A DNA stretch of 64,000 nt from Methylobacterium brachythecii. Lineage in GTDB: Bacteria > Pseudomonadota > Alphaproteobacteria > Rhizobiales > Beijerinckiaceae. Each line of letters begins with the position of its first letter. The first letter of the stretch is position 1. The stretch lies in assembly GCF_014196345.1 (NCBI RefSeq), contig NZ_JACIDN010000002.1:62001-126000 (forward strand), in the 5' to 3' direction. The notes beneath the pieces were generated by a model. The model was not told the DNA's origin. It did no database searches and saw only the letters and a program-made list of their open reading frames with translations. Positions 8,871-16,155 of the stretch are shown here, piece by piece. The position numbers were made by a program, and so were the translations under genes.

Positions 8871-9311
8871 TCCCCTCTATCAAGTCATCCAGCCTACCCG
8901 CTCGGCTCCCTTCTGCAGACTTTCAGGACGAGGCAGTCCTCGACGCCACATCGCTGAGCTGAGGCGTCGCTGCGCTCGCTCACGCCGGGAAGGGCCCTCA
9001 CCCGTCATTGCGAGCCGCAGGCGAAGCAATCCAGGGCAAACGGGCCGACGTCGCGGGTGTGGCCCTGGATGGCTTCGCCTGCGGCTCGCAATGACGGCCC
9101 AGCAAACCGGGCACAACGGGGAGCACCCGGCGGGCGTGCTTGACTCTGCTCCCCCATCACCCAGCATGCCGGTATCAGTCGGCTGATGCGTCCCGGCGAT
9201 AGTGGGCGCGGGCGATGCCGGCTAAGAGGATGGTCACCCCTCTCAGGCCATCATCGAAAAGAGGCTCGGCCGCGCGGGCGGCCTGGCCCTGACGATTCGG
9301 AGCTGACGCAC
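8871..9311. other. Intergenic region before dnaB
   Basis: About 440 bases without a supported gene. It holds the palindromic element at 9002-9097; the rest shows no clear promoter. An open frame continues upstream of dnaB from 9186, but that part is Arg/Gly/Pro-rich and unlike DnaB. Confidence 0.4.
9002..9097. repeat. Dispersed palindromic element, copy 1
   Basis: A 96-base imperfect palindrome beginning CCGTCATTGCGAG and ending CTCGCAATGACGG. The outer arms pair for more than 35 bases, with AAGCAATCCAGGGC on the left answered by GCCCTGGATGGCTT on the right. The same element recurs at 40121-40214 and 45926-46017, always between genes. Such elements are common in alphaproteobacteria and resemble REP/BIME or MITE-type repeats. 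Confidence 0.85.
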
Positions 9312-10799
9312 ATGGCCCTGCCGAACGCCCTCGTGGCGAAGCTCGAAACGGTGCAGGCCGAGTATCGCGTCGCGCCCCACAACATCGACGCGGAGCAGGC
9401 GCTGATCGGCGCGGTGCTCGTGAACAACGACGCCTATTACCGCGTCTCGGACTTCCTGCTCCCCGAGCACTTCATGGAGGAAGTCCACCGGCGCATCTTC
9501 GAGACCGCCGCCTCGCTGATCAAGGCCGGCAAGCTCGCCACGCCGATCACGCTGAAGACCTATCTCGGCGACGCCGATCTCGGCGGCATCACGGTGATGG
9601 CTTATCTCGCCCGGCTCGCGGCCGAGGCGACCACCGTGTTCAACGCCGCCGATTACGGCCGCACCATCTACGATCTCGCCATCCGCCGCCGGCTGATCAC
9701 CATCGGCGAGGACCTCGTCAACGGCGCCTACGAGGCCCCGGTCGAGTCGGCCCCGCGCGACCAGATCGAGGAGACTGAGCGTCGGCTCTACGAGCTGGCC
9801 GAGGCCGGCAAGTACGATGGCGGCTTCCAGAAGTTTTCGGACGCGCTCACCGCCGCGGTCGACATGGCGGCCAAGGCCTATCAGCGCGAGGGCAAGCTCT
9901 CGGGCATCGCCACCGGGCTGTCCGATCTCGACGCCAAGATGGGCGGCCTGCAGCCCTCGGACTTGATCATCCTCGCGGGACGCCCGGCCATGGGCAAGAC
10001 CTCGCTCGTCACCAATATCGGCTTCAACATCGCCAAGGCGTACCAGGGCGAGAAGCAGACGGACGGCACGATCAAGACCAAGAACGGCGGCATCGTCGGG
10101 TTCTTCTCGCTCGAAATGTCGGCCGAGCAATTGGCGACCCGTATCATCGCCGAGCAATCCGGCGTGCCCTCCTACAAGATCCGCCGCGGCGACATCCGTC
10201 CGGAAGACTTTTACAAGATCACCGATGCCGCCCGGGACATGCAGACGATCCCGTTCTACATCGACCAATCAGGTGGCATCTCCATCGCCCAACTCGCCGC
10301 CCGCGCCCGCCGCCTGAAGCGCCAGAAGGGCCTCGACGTGCTGATCGTCGACTACCTGCAGCTGCTGGCCGGGTCGGGCAAGCGCAGCGACAACCGCGTG
10401 CAGGAGATGACCGAGATCACCACCGGCATGAAGGCGCTTGCCAAGGAACTCTCGGTGCCCATCATCGCGCTCTCGCAGCTCTCCCGTCAGGTCGAGAACC
10501 GCGACGACAAGCGTCCGCAGCTCTCGGACCTGCGCGAATCCGGCTCGATCGAGCAGGACGCCGACGTGGTGATGTTCGTGTTCCGCGAAGAGTACTACGT
10601 GAACAACAAGAAGCCCCGCGAGGGCACCGAAGAGTTCTTCGCCTGGGAGGCGGAGATGAACCGCGTCCACGGCAAGGCCGAGGTCATCCTGGGCAAGCAG
10701 CGCCACGGCCCGACGGGCACGGTGGAGCTGGCCTTCGACGCGAACATCACGCGTTTTACGAATCTGGCGAGCGACGAGCGGATGCCGGAGCGGATGTGA
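9312..10799 (+). CDS. dnaB: Replicative DNA helicase DnaB
   Basis: 495-residue hexameric helicase that unwinds DNA at the replication fork. The N-terminal DnaG-interacting domain begins at APHNIDAEQALIGAVL; the RecA-like C-terminal domain has Walker A GRPAMGKT (residues 223-230), Walker B LIVDYLQL, and the DRESGSIEQDADVV-like segment (here LRESGSIEQDADVV) near the end. ATG 9312 is chosen because the usual N-terminal sequence starts there. An intein is absent. Confidence 0.96.
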   Translation: MALPNALVAKLETVQAEYRVAPHNIDAEQALIGAVLVNNDAYYRVSDFLLPEHFMEEVHRRIFETAASLIKAGKLATPITLKTYLGDADLGGITVMAYLARLAAEATTVFNAADYGRTIYDLAIRRRLITIGEDLVNGAYEAPVESAPRDQIEETERRLYELAEAGKYDGGFQKFSDALTAAVDMAAKAYQREGKLSGIATGLSDLDAKMGGLQPSDLIILAGRPAMGKTSLVTNIGFNIAKAYQGEKQTDGTIKTKNGGIVGFFSLEMSAEQLATRIIAEQSGVPSYKIRRGDIRPEDFYKITDAARDMQTIPFYIDQSGGISIAQLAARARRLKRQKGLDVLIVDYLQLLAGSGKRSDNRVQEMTEITTGMKALAKELSVPIIALSQLSRQVENRDDKRPQLSDLRESGSIEQDADVVMFVFREEYYVNNKKPREGTEEFFAWEAEMNRVHGKAEVILGKQRHGPTGTVELAFDANITRFTNLASDERMPERM

Positions 10800-10851
10800 T
10801 CGGCCCCCGGCATCTCATGCTCTCGAGAGTGCCTTGCGCCAGAACTGCCTC

Positions 10852-11217
10852 TCAGGGCTCGCCCTTCACACGGCTGAGATAGTCGACGATCGTCTTCGCG
10901 TCGTCCTTCGAAATGGGCGCCTTGTAGGCGGTGATCATCTTGTCGACGACCTTGTGCCACTCCTCACGGGAGAGCGCTGGCTGGTTCAGCGTGTGGTCGA
11001 CGGAGTGGCAGGTCACGCAGTTCGCGGCGACCACGTCGGAGCCCGGCCCTTCCGGGAAGCTGAGATCGTCGCCGAACGGGAGATCGACCTCCGGCTTCGG
11101 GTGCAGTTCCAGCGGCTTGGCGGCGTAGGCAACGGCCGACCACGCCGCGAATCCTGCGAACGAGGTCACGAGGAGAGCGATGCGGGTGCGGCGAAGCATG
11201 GTGGGATGCTCTCTCAT
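10852..11217 (-). CDS. sorB: Cytochrome c subunit of sulfite dehydrogenase (SorB-like)
   Basis: 121-residue exported monohaem cytochrome c. An N-terminal signal (RIALLVTSFAGFAAWSAVAYA) precedes the mature part, which has the haem motif CVTCH and a later Met (VVDKMITAYKAPI) that can serve as distal ligand. The ATG at 11217 overlaps the sorA stop (ATGA), so the pair is translationally coupled; a second ATG at 11199 is possible. In SorAB enzymes this subunit receives electrons from the molybdenum centre. It faces the end of dnaB. Confidence 0.88.
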   Translation of the reverse strand: MREHPTMLRRTRIALLVTSFAGFAAWSAVAYAAKPLELHPKPEVDLPFGDDLSFPEGPGSDVVAANCVTCHSVDHTLNQPALSREEWHKVVDKMITAYKAPISKDDAKTIVDYLSRVKGEP

Positions 11218-12446
11218 GCTGCGACGACCTCGACGGTTTCGACCTGGTTCTGCAGATAGCCGCCCGGGTTCCAGACCCGCTGCATCGGCTGCATCACCTT
11301 GTCCGTGTTCGTGCATCGGACCGTCAGGGCGTGCGTTCCCCGCGTCGGCAGGGCGACGGTGGTCTGCCATTGGCGGAAGCTGTAGGTGCCTTCGTCGCGC
11401 CCGAGCACCGTCGGCTGCCAGGTACGGCCGCCATCGAGCGAGAGGTCCACGGCCGCCACGCCCTTGTCGCCTCCGAAGGCGATCCCGCGAACGAGCTGAG
11501 GGGCACCGGCTTTGACCGTGTCGCCGGGCTTGAGGTTCGTCACGAACGAGCGCGGGACGTTCCGCGTGATCGGAATGAGCTTGAAGTCGGCCTTCTCGGG
11601 CTCGACCGTGTAGTTGGCCGTGTCCGGGACGCGGTAGCTTCGTGTCGTCCAGACGCTGGGGTCAGGCCGGTCCGTAATCTCGATGTCGTTGAGCATCTTG
11701 ATCCAGTAGACCGCGCTCCAGCCTGGGACGATCAACTTCAACGGGAAGCCGTTCAGCATGGGGAGCTGTTCGCCGTTCATGGCGAAAGCCAGCATCACCT
11801 CACCGTCTCGGGCGTGGTCCACGGCCAAGGATTTCACGAATCTCGGCGCTTCCGGGAGCACCGGATCATCCAGGCCGGCGAACAGGACATGGCCAGCGCC
11901 CGCTTTGACACCGGCCTTGTCGAGCACGTCCTTCAGGCGGACGCCGGTGTAGAGAGCATTGCTCATCGAGCCGTTTGCCCATTGAGCCCCGGCGATGCGC
12001 GGATTCGCATAGAGACGGGAATTGCCCGCGCATTGGCTGACGGCGGCGATCTCGAACCGGGGCAGGTCGCGCATCAACTCCTGGAGGGAAAGCGAGAGCG
12101 GACGTTCGACCTGACCGTGCACTTTCAGCGCAAAGCTATTGAGATCTACGCTCGTGGGGAACGTCGCCCAGTGCCAGCTGACGAAATGCTGGTTGTTCGG
12201 TGTGAAGACACCTTTGTCAAAGACATCGAAGGGCGTCTCCAGCCACGGCGGCCGGTTGCGTTGCAGGACCATCCGACCCTTCTCGGGGAAGGTCGTCGTG
12301 TACGGGCGGGTGCTCGGACCGCCGGCGACGTGGAAATCGATCGTCTCGCCGAGGGCCTTCTGCGCGATGAGGCCGAACCCGCTCGCTGCGGCCGCTGACA
12401 GTAGCCCTCGACGACTCATCGCCGTCGACGATGCAGATCTCTTCAT
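11214..12446 (-). CDS. sorA: Sulfite dehydrogenase molybdopterin subunit (SorA-like)
   Basis: About 410 residues, with a twin-arginine signal (MSRRGLLSAAAASG). It contains the sulfite-oxidase molybdopterin domain with the Mo-ligand Cys139 (VSQCAGNSR) and Arg144, followed by a C-terminal immunoglobulin-like dimerisation domain. It would oxidise sulfite to sulfate in the periplasm, passing electrons to the coupled SorB. One oddity: at the position of the sulfite-binding Arg (FVRxH in characterised enzymes) this protein reads FVSWH (Ser90, His92). The start is uncertain: ATG 12446, ATG 12494 or ATG 12419, none with a strong ribosome-binding site. Could instead act on a different substrate. Confidence 0.87.
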   Translation of the reverse strand: MKRSASSTAMSRRGLLSAAAASGFGLIAQKALGETIDFHVAGGPSTRPYTTTFPEKGRMVLQRNRPPWLETPFDVFDKGVFTPNNQHFVSWHWATFPTSVDLNSFALKVHGQVERPLSLSLQELMRDLPRFEIAAVSQCAGNSRLYANPRIAGAQWANGSMSNALYTGVRLKDVLDKAGVKAGAGHVLFAGLDDPVLPEAPRFVKSLAVDHARDGEVMLAFAMNGEQLPMLNGFPLKLIVPGWSAVYWIKMLNDIEITDRPDPSVWTTRSYRVPDTANYTVEPEKADFKLIPITRNVPRSFVTNLKPGDTVKAGAPQLVRGIAFGGDKGVAAVDLSLDGGRTWQPTVLGRDEGTYSFRQWQTTVALPTRGTHALTVRCTNTDKVMQPMQRVWNPGGYLQNQVETVEVVAA

Positions 12447-12505
12447 GAGCACTGGAATCCCGATCAGCCAGCAGGTCAGAGCCGGCCCAGGCATCCTGGC
12501 CGCCC

Positions 12506-12524
12506 AGCTTAAGCCAAGCTTAAG
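12506..12524. promoter_or_regulatory. Direct repeat upstream of sorA
   Basis: AGCTTAAG occurs at 12506-12513 and again at 12517-12524, an 11-base period (one helical turn). Each copy contains the palindrome CTTAAG. The position about 60 bases upstream of the likely sorA start fits an activator or ECF-sigma target; unproven. Confidence 0.35.
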
Positions 12525-12600
12525 TCGGACAGGGAGCTGCAGTGGTGGCTCCCCGAAAATGATGTCCGGCTACCCCACGGCTTCCGGCCCCATCCGTACG

Positions 12601-13719
12601 TCAGCGCGTCGCCCGCAGGGTGATCCGCGCCATCTCCGACGGGCGCCCGAACCGCAGCGCGAAGCCCGGCCACAGCGCAGTGCCGTTGCTGACGTAGAGC
12701 GTCATCCCGCCGACCGCGTAACGCCCCGACACGAACCCGCCATTGCCGTTCGCGACGAGCCGGTCGAGTCCCACGCTCATGCCGCCATGGGTGTGGCCGG
12801 AGAGCTGGAGCGCGATGCCGCGCGCGGCGGCCGTTTTCGCTCCCCCCGGTTGATGGTCGAGCGGGAGGATGGGTGCGCCGTCCGGCGCGCCGGCCAATGC
12901 CGCATCGAGGTCCGGGCCGGCCTGCCCGTGCCCGCCCGCGGATCGGTCGGTGACGCCGGCCAGCACGATCCGGGCGTCTTCGCGCCAGAGCACTGCATGC
13001 GCATTCTCCAGCATGCGGATGCGCATGCCCGTGAGGTGGCGCATCCAGGCGGCGTAATCGAAAAAGTATTCGTGGTTGCCGGGGATGGCGTAGACGCCGT
13101 CGGGCGCGTGGAGATCGCGCAGGGGCTCGACATCGGCGTGGCGCATCTCAAGCGAACCGTCGATGAAGTCGCCCGTCACTACGATCAGATCGACGCCCGA
13201 TGCGTTCGCCCGCGCGACCATGGCCTTCGCCCATCGCGCCGGAAACAGCCGGCTGATGTGCAGGTCCGTGAGATGCAGCAGCCGGTAGCCCTCGAACTCT
13301 GCCGGCAGATCGCGGATCGCAACCTCGATGTCCTTGAGCGGAGGCACGCGCAACGCGCCCGCGACACCGTAGGCCGCGAGCAGTGCCGCTAGACCGGCGG
13401 CGGCGTAACGCAGGCCGTCCGGGATGGCGACCGGACCCTGCCGCAGCAGCATGACCGGCAGGGAGCCGAGGTCGAGCAGGATCTGCAGCAGCGCCAGCAG
13501 CACGATCGCGCCGAAGGCCCAGTTGAACAGAATGACGACGGGACGCGGAAATTCCGGCGCGAAAACCGAGCCTGACGAGAGCCGGCTCCAGACATGGTAC
13601 TGCGACGCGAAGAGCAGCAACAGTGCGATGGCTGCCGTGCCCCAGAGCGGCAGCGACAGCGGCCAGAGCCAGCGCAGGATGACGACGAGGCTCGGGGCCG
13701 CGAGGATGAGGTGAAAGAT
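12601..13719 (-). CDS. Membrane-anchored metallophosphoesterase (YkuE/YaeI-like)
   Basis: Calcineurin-type phosphoesterase behind four N-terminal membrane helices. Metal-binding blocks: LTDLHIS, VTGDFIDG, PGNHEYF and SGHTHGG. Relatives act in the periplasm on lipid-linked or phosphodiester substrates (YkuE, LpxH-like fold); the substrate is unknown here. The usual N-terminus of the family (FHLILA.PSL) begins in this frame at 13719, but no ATG, GTG or TTG exists there. The first usable one is TTG 13620, which would cut off the first helix. At 13719 stands ATC with GGAG 7 bases upstream, so I extended the gene to that codon. A sequencing error or degraded start are alternatives. Confidence 0.82.
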   Translation of the reverse strand: MFHLILAAPSLVVILRWLWPLSLPLWGTAAIALLLLFASQYHVWSRLSSGSVFAPEFPRPVVILFNWAFGAIVLLALLQILLDLGSLPVMLLRQGPVAIPDGLRYAAAGLAALLAAYGVAGALRVPPLKDIEVAIRDLPAEFEGYRLLHLTDLHISRLFPARWAKAMVARANASGVDLIVVTGDFIDGSLEMRHADVEPLRDLHAPDGVYAIPGNHEYFFDYAAWMRHLTGMRIRMLENAHAVLWREDARIVLAGVTDRSAGGHGQAGPDLDAALAGAPDGAPILPLDHQPGGAKTAAARGIALQLSGHTHGGMSVGLDRLVANGNGGFVSGRYAVGGMTLYVSNGTALWPGFALRFGRPSEMARITLRATR

Positions 13720-13758
13720 GGTCGGTCTCCGACGCGACGTTGGGCTGCCCGCCTCGAT

Positions 13759-13772
13759 CGCTTAGCTAAGCG
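13759..13772. promoter_or_regulatory. Perfect 14-base palindrome upstream of the metallophosphoesterase gene
   Basis: CGCTTAGCTAAGCG reads identically on both strands and lies 40 bases upstream of the apparent start of the minus-strand gene. This suits an operator, but no regulator is identified. Confidence 0.35.
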
Positions 13773-13932
13773 TGGCCTCACCCCGCCGCTAGACGCCCTG
13801 CACGCAACGCGCCATCGCCCCGCAGCCGCCGCACGATCCCTCGTCGCGCCCATCTGGCGACGCGGTGACCAACTCTGTAATGGCCCAGGACGACCGAAGG
13901 CTGCCTCCGCGCCGGCATCGAACGGGTGACAC

Positions 13933-14325
13933 ATGTCCGGAACGCGCCCACGAAGCCGAGGTGCTGTCGTGCCGATGCCGGCCGCTGCGCGCTTCGCCGC
14001 CGCAGCGTCTTTCGGTTCGCTGGTCTGGGCCGGCCCGGCCTCCGCGCTCGATGATGGGTTCTGGGTGGTTGCCGGATCGTTCCGGAACCCGGACTACGCG
14101 GACACCCAATACGCGGCGATCAAGCAGGCGAGCGCGGCCGTGAAACGCTGCGGGCTCGAACCGTTCGGCGACTTCAGCGGGAAGTTCGCGGGCTTCGCCG
14201 AAGGGTTCGACGTCGTGGTGGTCGGCGCTTATCAAACCGACGCCGAAGCACAAATCGCTCTCGCGAAACTGAAGCCTTGCGTGCCGCAGGCCTTCATCAA
14301 GCGCGGATGCTATCTCGGCGAGTAG
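13933..14325 (+). CDS. Secreted SPOR-like hypothetical protein
   Basis: 130-residue protein with a signal-peptide-like N-terminus (AAARFAAAASFGSLVWAGPASA), the mature part beginning DDGFW. The mature domain reads WVVAGSFRNPD...VVVVGAYQTDAEAQIALAKL, which resembles the alternating strand-helix pattern of SPOR or related small exported domains, though I cannot assign it firmly. Four Cys, including two near the C-terminus, could form disulfides. ATG 13975 is an alternative start that leaves only the signal peptide. Confidence 0.65.
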   Translation: MSGTRPRSRGAVVPMPAAARFAAAASFGSLVWAGPASALDDGFWVVAGSFRNPDYADTQYAAIKQASAAVKRCGLEPFGDFSGKFAGFAEGFDVVVVGAYQTDAEAQIALAKLKPCVPQAFIKRGCYLGE

Positions 14326-14637
14326 AACGGCCGCCTGCGGTCGCCCGCGCAAGTTCGATCCAGCATCGCGGCGTTCGCAATTCTCCGAACTGTTTCCGAA
14401 GATCTTCTCGCGTAATCGTCAAGACGATCCGCTTTTGTGCGGCGCGGCGCTATGCCTGTATGGCCGAGATGAGCGCGCAGCGACCTGCTGTTACTAGCGG
14501 CTTCCACTTGTAGGGCGGTCTCGTCTCCAGGTGCAGGCCCGCACCGAACCATCCGTCGCGAGCGGTAGAACTGTCGTGCTTCGCTCCTAAGGGATCTGGC
14601 GAGCGGGCATCAGCCAACGAACCAAGGCAGGACCAGC
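14326..14637. other. Intergenic region with nothing recognised
   Basis: About 310 bases between two small exported-protein genes. I see no convincing gene, terminator or promoter pair. AGGA precedes the next gene's ATG. Confidence 0.4.
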
Positions 14638-15129
14638 ATGATCTCACGACGCACCCTACTCGGCGCCGCCGCCGTCCTCGCGACGATCTCGGCGGCCTCG
14701 GCCGAGGGCGGGCTCGCCGAACGGCGGGCGATCACGGCCTACCAGCAGGAGAAGTATCCCGCGCTCCTGAAGGCGATCCAGGATGCGGCGGGCTTCGCCG
14801 TGCCGGTCGAGGTGAACTGGGACCAGCTCGCCGTGTCTGGCGATGCGAAATACTACGCCGATGACGGCTATTTCGGCAAAACCATCTTCGAGCCGCTCGC
14901 GGCCGGCCTGAAGGAGGTCGGCAAGGACGACATGGGCCGCCAGGCGCTCAAGGCCAAGCTCAAGTCGATCCGCGTGCGCTACGACGAGAAGACGTCGAGC
15001 TCGAATTACCTCGGCAGCCTGAAGTTCGATGGCGGCGTGCTGGACGTGAACTGGCGCCCCTTCGCGAACACGCAGGACTTCAAGCCGCGCGTCGATGCCG
15101 TCGTGCAGATGCTCGAAAAGAACCTCTGA
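14638..15129 (+). CDS. Exported hypothetical protein (163 residues)
   Basis: Signal peptide MISRRTLLGAAAVLATISAASA with cleavage before EGG; the RR pair followed by TLLG also makes a weak Tat motif. The mature domain is charged and soluble (WDQLAVSGDAKYY, YDEKTSSSNYLGSLKFDGGVLDVNW) with a possible alpha-beta fold. I do not recognise a family. AGGA is 8 bases before ATG 14638. Confidence 0.7.
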   Translation: MISRRTLLGAAAVLATISAASAEGGLAERRAITAYQQEKYPALLKAIQDAAGFAVPVEVNWDQLAVSGDAKYYADDGYFGKTIFEPLAAGLKEVGKDDMGRQALKAKLKSIRVRYDEKTSSSNYLGSLKFDGGVLDVNWRPFANTQDFKPRVDAVVQMLEKNL

Positions 15130-15170
15130 TCCGGCCCTCTTCCCGGACGCTGGGAGCGCAGCGGAAGGTC

Positions 15171-15266
15171 ATCCGGGACCCAGCGAGGCAAGGGCCGCGT
15201 CGGCGGCTCGCTATGGATGGCGTCGTCGTGTCGACGCTTCGCAACGTCTTTCGCTGGGCCCCGGAT
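15171..15266. repeat. Long inverted repeat
   Basis: 16-base arms, ATCCGGGACCCAGCGA (15171-15186) and TCGCTGGGCCCCGGAT (15251-15266), pair with one mismatch. The interior is GC-rich. It looks like a second family of dispersed extragenic palindromes, with CTGGG and CCGGAT cores. Confidence 0.6.
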
Positions 15267-15312
15267 CGGGCTCCGCACGTCCCTCGCAACTCATCTCTAA
15301 CAGGCCTTCATC

Positions 15313-15813
15313 ATGACCGCATCCACCGAACGTGCTCCGTTTCCGTCCGAAGGCGGAGGCTGGAAGCAGATCCTCTGGTCGATCGTCGGGCTCGTGGCGT
15401 TGGTCGGCATCCTGGTCGCCAGCGCGGTCTACACCCTGCCTGCGCTGATGACGGACTGGCAGATCCACGGGACCGCACGCGTCGCCGAGGACGGCCGCGT
15501 CAGCGATGCCAAATGCACGAGCAAGATCATCTTCCATATCTGCAACGCCACGATCGGCCTGCAGACGCCGAAGGGACCGATCGAGCACCGGGTGAACTAC
15601 GTGTTCACGGACTTCCACGTCGGCAATTACAACGTCTCGGTCATGGCCGATCCGGCCCATCCCGAATTGGCGACGACCGACCTTGGCCTGAACCAGCTCT
15701 GGAACCGCACCATCACGCTCCTGGTCGGTGCCGGCGCCATCGTCGCGATCATCCTCGGCGCGATCGTTGGAGCAGTACGGCGGCGGCGCCGCACGGCCGA
15801 GGCTGCCGCCTGA
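15313..15813 (+). CDS. Hypothetical protein with two membrane helices
   Basis: 166 residues. One helix lies at about residues 20-45 (ILWSIVGLVALVGILVASAVY) and one at about 138-155 (LLVGAGAIVAIILGAIVGAV), followed by a positively charged tail (RRRRRT). The roughly 90-residue domain between them, probably periplasmic, carries two Cys (DAKCTSK and FHICNAT). This layout suits an exported domain held by both ends. No family recognised. Confidence 0.7.
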   Translation: MTASTERAPFPSEGGGWKQILWSIVGLVALVGILVASAVYTLPALMTDWQIHGTARVAEDGRVSDAKCTSKIIFHICNATIGLQTPKGPIEHRVNYVFTDFHVGNYNVSVMADPAHPELATTDLGLNQLWNRTITLLVGAGAIVAIILGAIVGAVRRRRRTAEAAA

Positions 15814-15924
15814 TCCCCGAGACGATCCTCGCATCGAGCCATGGTGCGGTTGCGCACCTCATGGTGAGATCGAGCGCACTTATGCGCCGAAAGCGAGCCT
15901 CCACCGCTTGAAGAACCGCCCGGA

Positions 15925-16039
15925 ACGGTCATCTTAGCCGAGACGGGATCGCGATGGCGTCGCGGTTCCTGCGGCCCCTCCAGGCTGCGTTTCCTCCCAA
16001 GGACTTCGGGCCGCCCCTTTCAACAGGGCGGCCTTTTTT
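15925..16039 (+). ncRNA. Candidate small RNA ending in a strong terminator
   Basis: The intergenic stretch 15814-16155 has no coding potential I trust, yet contains a perfect plus-strand terminator (16009-16039). Upstream are two single-stranded-looking CCTCC-type motifs (CCCCTCCAGG and TTTCCTCCCAAGG), as seen in anti-Shine-Dalgarno sRNAs of alphaproteobacteria. A weak -35 (TTGAAG, 15908-15913) precedes. The terminator could simply belong to the gene ending at 15813. Confidence 0.3.
16009..16039 (+). terminator. Rho-independent terminator
   Basis: GGCCGCCC (16009-16016) and GGGCGGCC (16026-16033) form a perfect 8-base stem with a 9-base loop, followed by TTTTTT (16034-16039). Confidence 0.85.
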
Positions 16040-16155
16040 CTGCGCGCAGACGCAGATCGTCTCCCGCAGCCATATCGATGCTCCCGCGTCGTTTGATCGA
16101 AGCGTACCGGATCATCGAGATCGCCGGGCCGGGCAACGCGCTGTCGGGGCGCGTC

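Noticed and set aside
9186..9311. N-terminal extension of DnaB
   Set aside because: In frame, but unlike any DnaB; the ATG at 9312 gives the normal N-terminus.
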